From positions 1,023,001 through 1,087,000 of the forward strand of contig JAQGDQ010000009.1 of NCBI GenBank assembly GCA_030141605.1: a DNA stretch of 64,000 nt, written 5' to 3'. Position numbers and translations under genes: made by a program. The notes under the pieces are model-generated. The model had not been told where the DNA came from. It worked only from the letters and a program-made list of their open reading frames with translations, and made no database searches. The first letter of the stretch is position 1; each line of letters starts with the position of its first letter. Source of the DNA: Tubiluchus corallicola. Lineage: Eukaryota > Priapulida > Priapulimorpha > Priapulimorphida > Tubiluchidae. This document shows, in pieces, positions 39,401 through 54,400 of this stretch.

Positions 39401-42400
39401 TAGTATAATGCACTCAACATAAATTTGCCAGCTAAATCCTTGAGTAGACAACTCAAAAAAATGTATTAGACTGGTTTGCTCATTACAGGATAATTAAGTG
39501 CATATCATTAATAATATGTCATTAAGCATGTTAATAAGCAAAAAGCCATAGTGGAATAAGTTAAACTGTAAGGGACTAAAAACTGGTTTCTAACAACTCT
39601 GGAAAACACTTTGTGATTGTACGATCAGAAAGCAGCACGTTAAAGATTAACAAACTTGCCGAATTTAGATACTAGGGGGCGTGATTGAGACGTGCATGTT
39701 AAACGATTTAATATCAAGGGTGCTAGAATTGTCTTGAAATGTCTTCTGCACCACATGTTAAATCAGCCTTGCATGTCTCTAACAAACTAATTTTTTCTAA
39801 TGTTTATAATTGTAAAAAGACGACTTGTACTTGAATATATTAGGTCTTTACAACACTAGTGTAGTTCAGTTGCTGACCAACTAGTCAACACATTTTTTTT
39901 ATTGCAGATGTGAATGTTCGTGCCGAAAGTCGTGTTTGTGTCACGTTGACAGCAAAGACTGAAGTTGACTGGGGCGAGACAACAGATGAAAAGTGCACTG
40001 AAACGGATGCATCTTGTACGTGTTTTATACATATAAAGAAAACATACTGCTTTTTTACTACAAATAACTAGTTTACTTTTATTTACTGCAAAATATTCCA
40101 CTTGTTACTAAAAAAAACAAAGAAGAACTTTAGAGCACTAAAATTAAAATCAGAAGGCTAAGATGGGTTGGACACTTAATCAGATTGTCAGAAATAGCAA
40201 CAGTAAGATTAGCATTAAATGAGGTAGTGAAACCTACTAAACGACCTCCAGGCAAAATCAAAATCAATTGGGATATCAAGAATTAATGTAGATTTACAAC
40301 AGCTGAGGCCAAACTTAACAATAGTGTCTGAAGAGTTGAAAATCTTAGCTGCAGACTAGAATCGTTGAGGTGTGCTAATAAGGGATGAATGTTTAATCTC
40401 TACAATACATGTTTAGAGCAACAGAAGCAGAAAAAACCCAAAAAACAATTTTTTTTCATTACCTTGCAGAATTTGTATTGTACAATAACATGTATTTATT
40501 GTAAGTTGCCTTCTTCAAAAATATTCTTTGCGGTAAAATTTACAGCTACCTGTCATGTTGTTAAATTTATATAACGAAGCTATGGTTTTTCCTTTTACAG
40601 ATTAATTTGTTGTTGTCATGTTAGTAACAAAATTTTTCCTTGTTCTTTCTTCTCACATGTTATTTTACTATTTTTTTTTTCATGTTTTGTTTGTCATCTA
40701 CAGAAGTGTAAAAGATCTGTTACAAGCCTTTGGTGATGCATACTTAACTGGTTTTTAAATTTTCTTTGTCCTAGTAAAATGTTTTTTGTTTGTAAACATT
40801 TGTACTCTTATTTCAGATTCATCAGAGCCAAATTTGCTAAATATCACTAGTATAAATACAAGAGATGTAGAGTTACATTGGGAAGTGCCTGTAGAAATGA
40901 ATGGGCAAATTGAAACTTACTTAATCACGTACACAGACCATGATGGTACAACTGTAGAGCTAGATTCTGAGAATGCAACAGAGTACACTGTATCTGATTT
41001 AGTCCCATGTCAGGATTACAAATTCACTGTACAGGCTAAAAATGCAGCTGGACTTGGAGCTGTTGCAGATGTCAATGGGACAACAATAGTGGAAGGTTAG
41101 TAAATATTTCATTTTTTAGTTAAAATATCAATTGTAAATCTTCATCTTCTAAGTAATACAGCATCCATTTATTGTGCAAACAATATTGATCCTAAAATGC
41201 ATTTTCTTGTCATTTGAAATGTGAGAATTAACATTTGCTTAACTGAAACAAGCATGAACACATGCGTACTTTTATATTTATGCAACTTAGAGTGAAATTT
41301 GAGTTAATAAATATGACGTACATACTGCTGTTTTAATATTTACAATCCCAGTCTGTTATTTTGAGAAAAGGCATAAGTAAGTGTATAATTTGGCATACTT
41401 TGCCTAAGATCATTGCAAACTTTGAATTTATACATATCATTTGTAATTCTTAATGTCTCTTTGTATCCTGTGTTGAATTAATTGACTAAATTAATTATTT
41501 ATCTTTGTTACAATAGTGACTCTTTAGTAAATTTGGGCAGCAAAAATACAAATCATGACTAAGATAATGCATTTTTTTGCTGTTTTTTTGAGTCTTATTG
41601 CGTTTCCTATCATACAACAGGATTTTTGTCAAATTTATTTACTTTTCTAATCTGCATTCTAATGACTTTGAACAAAATCAGGAAAAAATTGCTAACTAAA
41701 TTTGTTTTTTTGTGATACACTTGCAGTTTAATTAGTTAGTTTAGTTAACAATTGCCAAAAGTAAGTATCATGTTGGTATCTTTGCTTCTGTTAAACTACA
41801 TTGTTATTGTTACTTGTTTTCTCTGAGTGAGAGAATAGGATGATACATTATTTGTTACTTATTACACACTTTGTACTATTCGTTTTTTGTGATACACTTG
41901 CAGTTTAATTAGTTAGTTTAGTTAACAATTGCCAAAAGTAAGTATCATGTTGGTATCTTTGCTTCTGTTAAACTACATTGTTATTGTTACTTGTTTTCTC
42001 TGAGTGAGAGAATAGGATGATACATTATTTGTTACTTATTACACACTTTGTACTATTTGTGTATGTTATTACATACTACACACTTGTGCTTTTGTGAATG
42101 AATGTAGCATGTGTAACGCTACCCAGTTTTCTTTACTAGTTACTGAGTTTGATTTAGTTCTCTAGTTCTTTCAGTTAGTAAAGTCATAGCTTATAAATTA
42201 TGTAGCTCTCATATTCAAGATACGTATCAAGATAAGCTCTTGTATGTCACAGTACACACATGTAAGTAATTAAGTATGTTTAAGTAGCTGCATTCATTAT
42301 TATTATTTATTTTGCAACGATAAAGCTTTACAAATAGTATCTATTACTCTTTATAAGCAAATTATTATACTTTGAAAGTACTTGGTTGAATTTGTATATT

Positions 42401-45400
42401 TCTATGAAAAAGCTGTAATTTGTGAGAGCATTGAAGTCATACTGCATTTTCTGCTTCTAAGTGTGAATTCTCTTAAATTCACTAATTCAATTAATAACTG
42501 TTGTTTGCTTGTGTAGAAGCTGGGATCCCGTTGGATGTAAATCCACAGTTATCAGATGATGACAAGTACCACACAGTTATTGTTGATTGGAAGGAGCCCG
42601 CAAATGCAAAGTTTTGTCAAGTTCTGAATTATAGATTAGAAGTTACTCAAACTAGAGAAGGCATTTTATATGAAAGCCAAACCTTTTATAGCACTGAAAC
42701 TTCTCACAGACTGAACGGTAACTTTTTTAAAAAATGTTGTCAACTAATTATCTTGCACTTTTTACTGATTTAATTTACTGATTTAACTTTGTGTTTATAA
42801 TAATATAGTTAAATAAATAATTCTTTATACATATTATTTGTAAAGCTATTGGAACATTCATAATTATATTTAGAAATTGAACTTTTTATCATACTGTTTG
42901 CAGATGTAAAAAAATTAAATTGAAGCTTTGAAAGATTAAAAACAGGTAGTTAAGACGAAATAACCTTTGGTTTTAATGCCATACAAAGTACTATTTCTAA
43001 CTATAGTTAATAATTCGCATTTATAACATATGACATTTATAACGACCTTTCAACACATTTTCACATATGTATCGTAGGTTAACATAAATTTAAATGGAAT
43101 AGATGTCAAATTAGAGAAGGCAATGGCAAAAATTTCATTTAGCAAACAAGTAAGGTGCTTGTTTATTTAAGTATTCTGAGAAGTAACACCATTAATATGA
43201 TATGTACTGAATTAACATTTATTATAATTAATCCACAAAAAAATTGAAACGTAACAAATTGGGAACTAGAGAAACTTTGAATTATACGCCTTAAATTACT
43301 CATAGCGCTACTTTCTCCAAATCACTTAAACATTTAAAAACTGAAAATTTTTATTTTGCAAAATCTTTTATTAAAAACTTCAAGTGAAATAGTATTGCAG
43401 TGTGATTTCCTTTCATATACATTCACCATTGTAAGTCCATGTAATATAAGAATAAACTTCATATATATCTCAATTTATGAAGCTAGTGAAAGTCTTCCTT
43501 ATATCTCAAGATGGCATAGATAGTCAAAGATTTTTCACTTTTGTACGAAATGTTTAGTACACTGGAAAGCTAATGAGTCTGTTTATTTTTTATCTCATGT
43601 AGCTCTTTGACAAAGTGCTTATATAAATTTTATAGCTAAGCACCTCATAAGCCATGGATAATGTAAAATTACATGTAAAGCTAATCTAATGACAATTATC
43701 ACCATGTTGCTAGATAAATAATATTTTAAAGGAGGTGTCAGTATTTGAACTTGAATACTGCTATGCTATCTGGTTGCTAGAAGATTGTATTAGTAATAAT
43801 GAAATGCTCAATACAAAATGTAAAGAACTTCACATCTTTGCAATTGTTTATATTCCATGTTGCTTTCTTGCTGTAGTATTGAAAATCTTAGAGAGGATTG
43901 GCATGTCAGCAGCTGCCTAAGTTGTAGTTAAATACCTAGGTTCTAAATAAAGGATTTTTACTCAAAACTAAAATATAGAGCTACTTTAGAATAGACTCAT
44001 TATTAGTAATGTTGAAATTTTCGCAAAAACCGAGTATTATAAAATTCACTATACTATGTTTCCTACCATTTATTGTTGCATATTTTTATCAAAGCTTGAC
44101 TAAGTTTTTATGTCATGTTTTTAGTTTCAGCAGAAATGAATGTTTCAGTTAAAATTGCTGCTGAAAATGAAGCAGGGTTTGGTGAATTTTCAGATGAAAT
44201 GTCTATTACATCAGAAGCTGATGGTAGGTATATTATCAGTATTAAGGACTTGTATATAGTTTTACCACTGCGCTTTCTTGTATGTTAGTACTGGTACTTT
44301 GTTGCATTTTGAAAAGAAGTATATAATGTAATTGTTGTATGACGTGTATTAAATACATATTTCCAATCTTAATGTATTGCTCCTGTATTTTTTTGAGTTT
44401 TTAATTTTTATATATTCTTAACATTTAGCTCTTAGATGTATGAACTTTATTCGCTATTTTCACTTGTTTAGTGCCAGATGTTCCTAGAAATCTAGAACTG
44501 CATGAAATCTCATCGTCGTTTACAATGGTATATGAGAACACTGCTTGGCATACTGTTCAAGTCACCTGGGATGAGCCATTAAATAGTGATTGGTTAGGAT
44601 TGACACGAGGTTACAATCTGCAGTGGAAGTATAGTGGTCTTGAAGACTGGAATCCTGTATCTGAAGTCGTGGACACAACTTATAATATAAGTGAGTGTGT
44701 TGTACATAGTTATCTACCTGGAAGACAAATTTTATATTATTAACATTTTTCTGATAAGCCAGTAACAAATGAAATGTTTGGCTAATTAAATATGCTAATT
44801 GGGCAAAATCAGTTATTAAATGGGTAGGGACAATTTCATAAGTACATATGCAAATCTAAAAAACTGCTGAAAAATTCAGATTTGAATGTTGGATTCCAGC
44901 CATGAAGCTGTTAAACAATCAAGGAAAAACATTATTACTTGTACCTGGTGATGATGTTGTCCTCTGCTAAAATCACAATAACAAAATAGTATAGCCTGTA
45001 CAATAATAAACTCAATTTTTGAGATGTTTATGTATTACTAATAATTGCTATGGGAAAGAATTAAACTGGAATGGAAACCAATGAAAGCAAAAAAAAGAGA
45101 CTGTAATAAGTACGCAAAAAGGAAGGAAAGAAAGGAAAATACGGGCATACAAGAACAAATTAAAGATGACAGACAGACAGCATGTGGACCAGAGAAGGAA
45201 GGATAAGACAGAAAAAGATATTAATTTTGGCTCCTTAGACCCATTTACCTCTTAGAGAGAGAGCTGAGAGGGACCTCAATAATGAGCCTTTTTGAGACGA
45301 TGTTGGCATCTCACTGACGACATCTACTAAATCAACCTGTATCAGACTATCAAATTAAATGATAAATATTTTTAAGTAGGACTTCATCCCAATTTTATAC

Positions 45401-48400
45401 GATACTGCAAATTTGAGAACAAGTATTTTTCTAAAATCTGTTTCAAATGACTTTATGATCTTTAATACTTATTGTTGTCAGTTTGCAAATCTAAGTTAAT
45501 GCTTTACTCTGACAAGTGTGCTGGTCTAGTGAAATGTAGGTCAGCCCATCATTGTAGAAATTTGGGAATGGGTAGTCAGGTCTTGGGAAAAATATGGTTA
45601 TGCTTTCATTCACACTGTCTGCCACTTTTTTAACCTCCAAAAGTATGTGCCCAATTGAGGTGATATTTGGTGTTGCGATTAGTTAGGATGTCCTTGATTC
45701 AAAGTAAATTATTTGTAACATTTCGTTTATTAGTTAGATTTGTTTGATGAATTATTTTTAAACTGGTTCAATTCCAAAAATGTTTATCTATTTATCCAAT
45801 TGAGTTGAAATTTAGCATTATGATTACTTAGGATGTCCGTGGTTCTAAACAAAAAATTCTAACTCTTTGTTAGTTAATTACTCAGAACTGTTTAATTAAT
45901 TCATATAAATTTATATGAATGCGAATTAATATGCCAATTCCAATGAAGTTTAAATATGCTGCAGAGAACAGAAGATCCACTGTAATGTATAAGACTTAAG
46001 TTTCAAAGACTGTTACCAATATTTTTGTTTTAGCTGAACTCGAAGGTAGTGAAACCATTTTAGTGAAAGTCCAGCTTTTACTAAGAACCCCGATCTAGGC
46101 ATCAGACCCTGAAGAGTTCGATAGAAAGTAAAGGCAGGAAAAACAAATGAGAAAACTAAACAAAGAAAAGTGGTCATGAGATTAAAAAAAGAACAAATTT
46201 GAACTTTGTTGAAATAAAATAAAGTAAAATCTTCTCAGTTTTTGTCTCTTGAAATGCTTACGAGAAAACGTTTGTGAAGAGTTACTGACTGAAATGTTGA
46301 TGACATAACAGACAATGAATTGCAATTTTTAAAATTCAGTGCCTAATGCCAGCAGTTGTTTACACTTTGTATACTGCATCATTGAAAGTATGTTTTCGTA
46401 AATCTAAATAACAGAAACTCGATTTCAAATCTGTATTAAAACTCTCTTACTGATATTGCTGGTGTTAAATTCTAACTAAAAAAGGCTAAAGTTATTTTGT
46501 CTTAGTTGATCAGAGGGAATATTGGAAGAAATCCCTGCGACTGCAACTAGTGTAATTACCAAGTTTCATTGTTGTGCCTGACTAACTTGCTGGCCATTGA
46601 AAAATTTCACTTTTTTACGCAATATTTGTTAATTCTGTTACAATGAGTATATGCAGGTATAAACAGCCAACGAATCTATTAGGAGAGTTTCTTAAGCTTT
46701 GTAATGATCACATTTTTGTGTCAAGATCAATGTGCATTTTTGGTAAATTTTCAGTGTTTTATGCTGTTTTGTTCAGTAAATAACGTGTTTTTCATGGGGT
46801 ACCGACAGATTTTTCTCAAATAGTTTAATTATTTGCTTACTTAAACAAAAATAGCCAACATCTTCAAATAGTTAATGAAATATAATGAATTTGAAATCTG
46901 TATTAAAATTTAAAAACTGGGAAAAATTATCACCAGCAGAAATGTAAGCCATGCGTTCATTTCAAACAGCAACTTTTATGCAGTTTGCACTTTACAGTGC
47001 CTGCATTCTTTCAGACTACTATAGCAGTATTTGTGTTTGTGTAAACTTCAAAACAAATAAATATATAAATTTTTCAGTGTATGTATTACTTCGACATTTG
47101 AAAAATATTTTTTTGAAAACAATTTAGAATCCTTTATATGATCAATGGTTAACTGACCTGGTTTTGGTTAGTTTTTGATTGGTAGAATAACATCCAACAG
47201 GGTTATCACATGAGATTATGTCGATGTCTCCCTGACAGATTCTGAACCAGGCAGTATCACATTATCAAATTAAGTGAAAAGATTTCTATGTATGACTACA
47301 TCCCCATTATGTATGACTATAGCAAGTTTTAGCAGAGCAAGTATTTTTCTAACGTCCATTTTAAATGACAGTGGTTTTTAATAGTTCTTATTTTTATTTT
47401 GGTCATCTAAGTTAATGCTACAGCCAGTTTTAAAAGAGCAAGTACTTTTCAAATATCCATTTTAAATGACAATGGTTTTCCATAGTTGTTGTTGTTATTT
47501 TGGTCATCTAACTCAATGCTCTACTCTGGCAAGTGTGCTGTTCTTGTAAAATCTAAGCCAGCCATTCATTTTAGAAATTCACAAGCGTTAGCTCAAGTCT
47601 TAGAAAAAATACAGTTATGCATTCATTTGCTCTATCCATCACTTTTTCCAGCTCCAGAAAATATTTTTTTCTTGGTAATTAATTAGATGTCCTTTCTTCA
47701 AAGTAAAAAAATTTGTAGCAATTTGTTTGTTAGTTAGAGTTGTTTGATTAATTAATTTTAAATTGATTCAATTCCAAAGATGTTTATCTACTCTAGTTGA
47801 AATTTAGTATTATGATTACCTAGGATATCAGTGTTGCAAAACAAAAAAATTGCAGCTCTTCGTTAGTTAGTTACCTTAGAACTGTTTAATATATAATGTG
47901 AATTTATATGAATATGAATGAATATGCTAAATCCAATGAAGTTTAAATATGCTGCAGATAACAGAAAATCCATTGTAATACGTAAGACTGAAGGTTCAAA
48001 GACTGTCAATATTTTGTTTTAGCTGAACTCAAGAGCAATGAAACCATATTGGTGAAAGTCCAGGCTTTTACAAATAATCCCGATGCAGGCAAATTTACAG
48101 AGCCAGAACAACTTGATATTTCTTCAGGCAGTAAGTAATGTTGCTGTTATCACTGAATAATTAAGATTTGTTATCTAAGTTAGTTATTCTTTTAAACTAC
48201 ATTACTTTATTTAGAATGCACTATTCAACTTTCCTGGAATTGTGTGTGAAATCTACAAAGAAGCATGTTCCCACTGAAGGTGACTAGCCTAAATGAGTTT
48301 AAAGAGCATTTTTAAAATCCTAAGAAATTTTCAAATATCATTTGTTCGCACATATTCTATTTTCAAATAATTAATGAAGATTTTTCTTCCTCAGTCAAAA

Positions 48401-51400
48401 CACCAAAACGTGTATGAGGCAAGTGCATTATCAAATAGCTCAAAAACACCTGAAATATTTTAAAACAGTAATTTTGATTCCATAAGATCCTTAATATAAA
48501 ATAAAGAGATGCATATAGGTAACAAATTTCCATTTTCGAGAGTAGAACTGTGTTTTTAAATTGTTTTTTCGACTGCTGTGCCATCTTAATTATCTCTTAA
48601 TTAATGCTGTCAAGTCATCTATTTTTTAAACCGGGTCAATACTCACAGAAAAGTTTTTTTCAGATTTTAAATGCTGGGCTGCTTGTGATTTGCTTCCGTC
48701 ATTCGTAATTGGTGCTTTGCATATTTTTACAATTCAGCTGGGTGTAACATGATTTATCTTTTCTATATATCATGAGTACAATTTGACATGCTTTTCCAAT
48801 ATAATGCAATCAGCAGCTCTATTGCAAAGGTGCATTGGTAGACAATTATTATAAAATTGCTTATAGTTTTAAAAAAGATATTCACTATTTCATACTATTA
48901 TTGTATTCTTACAGAACCAAACCCTCCTACAGATCTTGCCTGTGAAACTCAAAGCTATAATAGTGTGAGTTGCACATGGAAAAGACCAGATGTTACAAAT
49001 GGCCCAATTTATAGCTACACAGTAAGATTTACAATGGACAACTGGGAAACTTACGATGATCTTACGACAATAGATGACTTTACATTTGCAACTTTAAGTA
49101 TGGCATTTTACTGTGGAAACAATTTTTGCTTTTCTTTAATAATTAGTTGATAGACTTATGTTTATACACTCATATCTTGGTTTCCGGACCTCACTTTTAT
49201 AGATATCAGAAAAATCGGACAAAATCTGCACCGTTAAAATCCCACATACTACGGACACGGTCCATTGTTTCGCGAGCTGCCCGCTAGTTGTTGGGCCGTC
49301 ACTTTGTTTGCGTCTTTACATCAGTGCACCTAGCACTGTGTAACGGCATGTGTGTAGCTTGCATGGCAGGAGCCACCCATACTAGACGTTTTTGAGACAG
49401 CTAGGTTATTGATTCTGTGTTACCGTGAATCTAATAGACAGGACCTACTGTATTAACATAGTATCTGTAAATACAGACATTCAGCAAATTCGGACCGACG
49501 TCTACAGTCCGGCAAAGCAGGATGTGAGTGTATACCCTGGTCACTTAAATTGTTTTCGTAACAATTGTGTAACGGCATGTGTGTAGCTTGCATGGCAGGA
49601 GCCACCCATACTAGACGTTTTTGAGACAGCTAGGTTATTGATTCTGTGTTACCGTGAATCTAATAGACAGGACCTACTGTATTAACATAGTATCTGTAAA
49701 TACAGACATTCAGCAAATTCGGACCGACGTCTACAGTCCGGCAAAGCAGGATGTGAGTGTATACCCTGGTCACTTAAATTGTTTTCGTGAGCATAGAAAA
49801 CTTTGTAAACTACTTGTACAGTTTTACAGGAAAACATTTTTTAGGATGCACAACAAGTTAAAACTTTTGTCAGCTTTAGTAACTAACGTTCTGCCATTTC
49901 TCATTTAACAATGTTGTCTATTTAGTATTGTCTGTTTAATATATTCACAGACTGTTTTCTGTCAAATTAGTAATAATTATTAATTGTTTTTTAATGCAAT
50001 TTGTTATGTAGCTGTGAATGGCGACAAGACAATAAAAATTAAAGTTGCTGCAAATGGTTATGTGAGGAGCGATTTTTCAGAGGAAGTGGAAGCCATTACA
50101 CCTGTTGGGCCACGTAAGTTAAACTCTTCTGTCATTACATTTTAATTTTAGACGGCCTTGTAACTTTTTATTAGCCCTAGCTCATTCGTATTTGTATATT
50201 TTACTGTCTTTTCCACAACCTGATTACCGCACTGCACTATTATTTCCTTACTTTTTGTTCTTCTAGAGAAAATGTACAACTCAGTAAAACTAAATGCAGA
50301 AGATGTTCATTTAGACTTAGAGGTAGTCGTAAAAACTGAAACTCTTTGAAACACATTTTATATTCTTCAAATGCAGTGCCAAACCTGGAATTCGGTTATT
50401 TGAAAAATATCGGAGATTGTTACATTTGCAGAGCATTAGGTGGAATTTGGGAAGGTGTTTGTATTCAACTGAACAGCGAAATTATTTTATTGAGCAACAT
50501 CCTGATCAAGCTTTTACTTTTTTTATTTTCATTTATTTTAAACTAATTTGTACTACAACTGAAAATAAATTCAACTGCCCATCTAGTTTTTAGTCAGAGT
50601 TACAATACATCTTATACTACTAAGTCTGGAGTTGTTAATTATGAAATATCATAAATTATTTAGCTTGGTAGTTTGTTTAGGTAGGTAATATTAAGTATTA
50701 CTGATTTTTTTTATGTGACTTTGTTATAACTTTGTTGAACTTTCTAAATTTGTAGCTCCATCAGTTGATTCTGGTGATGTACTATCAGCTTCGTCTGACA
50801 ACAAAAAATCTGTGACTATAGAAATACCATCCAATTACTTCAAAAATGATAATGGAGAAATAACCAGTTATGCAATCCTGGTAGCAAATAAGGAGTATGA
50901 GAGTCAGCTTGGTAAGTATTTGTTATCAAAATTTATTAATTGAAAGTTTGTTACAATGAATGATGACATTCTAATAAATTTCCAACGGGGAGTGTAATTT
51001 AGATATCTTTTACATAGTAGAAACCAGTAAATAAATATTTGTTCATGAAAGATATTAGTATATGTACTTAGAGTTGCAACTTATTTATAAGAGATTTTAG
51101 TCAACACAACTTTTCAGCAACTTACATAAATGCTCTACAGAAGTTGTTGATGAATGAGCACAGATAGTATTTTTCTTCATTGGTCTTCTTACTGACCATT
51201 TTTATTAAAAAGGGAAAAAGCTACTTTTTTATTTAGCTGTTTTATTGCCATTAAATAGCCCATTTTATTTCTGTCTTCATAGTTCATACATAGTGCAACA
51301 CGACATTGGACGTGAATAACAGCATTTCTCTTTTACCTTGTTTTTTTATGATATTAGTTGGTATTTTTGCTGGTCTTTAAATGTAATAAGTACGAAAGCA

Positions 51401-54400
51401 TTAGTGTTAAATCTGCTTATATTTTGCTCTAGTTTCTTTATTTATTGGGTATTCTAATGTAAAACATCTTTGCCATGATTTTATAATGTCATTACCTAAG
51501 TGTTAATGATACAATGCTTTAGTTACTATTGTTTACATTGTTTTTGAAAACTACATTTTTAGCTTTCTGTCAGTTTATTGTGGGCATTGTTATCAATACA
51601 AATTTTATGGACTGCCTTCTATTAATATTATAATTTTTGTATAACTTGCACAATTCCCAATGTGTAGAAATTTTATAACAACATATCCTTGTGCTATTGC
51701 AAAATTAAGATTTCATACATGATCTATGTAATTATTTTAACTGTATATTACTTATAATACTACATATCCGTTCTACAGTTATGTAAATAAATAGTCACAG
51801 TGGAATACCACATTTCTGAAGAACTAAGAAAAAATGTTGCAAGTATTGCAATTGTTACTGGTGTAACTGCTGATTTATTCATGCAGCTTCTGTTGTATTT
51901 TGTTCAATGAATAAGTAAACCTAATTCAATTATACTTAATTTTACTTATTAATGAGTGCTTACGCAGTTATTTGGCATTTCTGATTTTAGTAAACAATGT
52001 CTTCATGATGAAACTGTTATTATTAGTATTAAATAGAATAACTTATGTTAATTATCTTCTTAAACTTGCTGATATTTTGTCTCATACAGTTCCTGTTGAT
52101 AAACCCCAAGAATGTGAAAACTGTGCAGAAATTGTGAGACTGAACACATGGGCCTGGGCCGTAAATGCTAATGCTAAGATTTTCAGACCTTATCAGGCTT
52201 CTAGACCTGGAAAAAACCCATTCAATGCACAGAGTAAAATCTACACGGATAATCTTGTATCAGAAAATGCACCAGAAGCTCGCGGAGGATGGAAATACAG
52301 TTTATCTGCCGGCAAGTACCTATTTTATCTAATTAAGAATGTTTACTGATTTTTGTTACACCTGTTTTATATGATTGAGTCTTTGTGTTTAAGTTCTGTA
52401 GTTGCTGCTCTTACTGATATTGCTGGTGTTAAATTCTAACTAAACAAGGCTAAAGTTATTTTGTCTTAATTTATTAGAGCAATATTAGAAGAACTCCCTG
52501 CGACTACAACTAGGGCAATTGCAAGTTTCACTGTTGTGCCCGATTAACTTGCTGGTCATTGAAAAATTTCTCTTTTTACACTATTCGTTAATTTTGTTAC
52601 AATGAATATTTGCAGTTATAAACAGCCAATGGATCTATTAGGAGAGTTTCTTAAGCTTTGTAATGATCACATTTTTGTGTCATAATCGTTCTTAGATTTT
52701 GTGCATTTACATTCATTGTCCTGCTGTAGCTTCTAACATAACACTGTCGGAATGGGCATTACAGAAGTTGATATTGCTATAGCGACTGAGTAATCTTTCG
52801 TCTGCTGTCTAGGGTCGAGTTAAAAAAAACAGTGCAATTGTGTAATTGCAATACTTGCATTTGTATGTCTTTACACCTTGACGGAACACTATTTAATATA
52901 ATTTATTATATGCTTAACTTTCATCCATAAAATATTATATTTGGCCACTAGGTTATAGAACAAAGCGAAATACAAAGCTAATATATACAATTGGTGCAAA
53001 TGAGGATTGCGATAAGAATGCACTTGCCGTATACTGCAATGGTCCACTTAAAGATGGCCAAGAATACGTGTAAGTAAGATTAGTTATCAGCACGTTTGCA
53101 AGTATCATTTGTTCAGTAATATATAAAATATCTATATGCTTTACACTAATTGTGTTTTTATTAACTGAAAAATTAAAAATCAAAAACCGCTTACTATCAC
53201 AGTTACCATCAGATGAAGAAAGTTAGGTGTGAAGTGCTAAAAAAGTTAGAAAAATTAGAATTAGCTGAACTTTAATACATTATGCTTTACGTTAGACACA
53301 GAAATAAAGGTTTGAATTCTTTGTCCACAATACCACAGACTGCTATTGCCTTGCAAATGAGGACAGGAGGATTGATAGGAAACTTTGGTCTGTTAGAAAT
53401 TATGTTAAAAATTCTGCAAATTGCTCTGTTCAGTTGGGTGGGTTGAGTGCAAAGTGCCACCACATTTACTGTGGGTACTGGTGCAGTGCACTTTAGAAGA
53501 TTTACATGAATGTCAAATAAACTAATGGGGTTCATGCAGATGGATTTCACGAGAAGAGATAGTGGACAGTAGCTAAAAATCGGCTTGTGTGGTGACAGAA
53601 GGTAGACAGTTATATTTCGTTAAACCAGGAAAGCCCAGATAATTGTAAATTTTCCAAGTTAACAATTGAAGTGGGGAAAAAAAGACAGTTTCTATTTTTC
53701 TAATATTGTGAGTAAAATTGTCAATATGGGAGGTAGCCATGGAGAAGAACTGCTTACCATTTACACCGTTTGTATATTTTAACTCGATAAGGTTATTTGT
53801 TTGTATTATTTTGTTGTGCTGTTTCCATATGTTTTGCCTAAATTACATAAGGGTGTTAATTTTACTATGTTGTTTATTTTGAAGAATATATTGTTTGTTT
53901 TATGTTGTAGGATAAAAGTTAGAGCTTTCACTGCAGGAGGATATGTTGATTCACACTTAATTCCTGCTAAAATTTGTAAGTTCGTTTAATAGCATTGAAA
54001 TTCTCTGTGATATTTAAATACTGACGAGTGTTTGTGCTACCCTTAATAATCTTATTTTTGCAGCAGACCCAGGTATTTAACGACGTTTCTCAACCTTGCT
54101 TTAATTAGTGTGATTACAGCGTTTTGTGGTATTTTTACAAATTTGTCCAAGGTTTTTCTGGTGCATGTTATCATTTATTTTTCAGCTTCCAAATTGTTAT
54201 GGCTTGTTGGTCTTGCAGCAGGCATATTGCCATTATGTGCACTGATCATTATTGCTCTAATGTACATCAAGCGGTCTAAAAAATCGTAAGTATACCGTAT
54301 GTGAGGGAAATAAATCTCTACTCATGCTTAAGACATTTGTAGCTACAGTTGTGGTCATTTGATTTCAGGATATCAATCTTTTTATTGTCCATTTTTTAAG

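Noticed and set aside
43735-43920. 61-codon + strand ORF between FN3 half exons
   Set aside because: Does not fit the phase 1 junctions on either side and lacks FN3 residues.
53287-53550. 87-codon minus-strand ORF
   Set aside because: Inside an RPTP intron, no family resemblance, no splice partners found.
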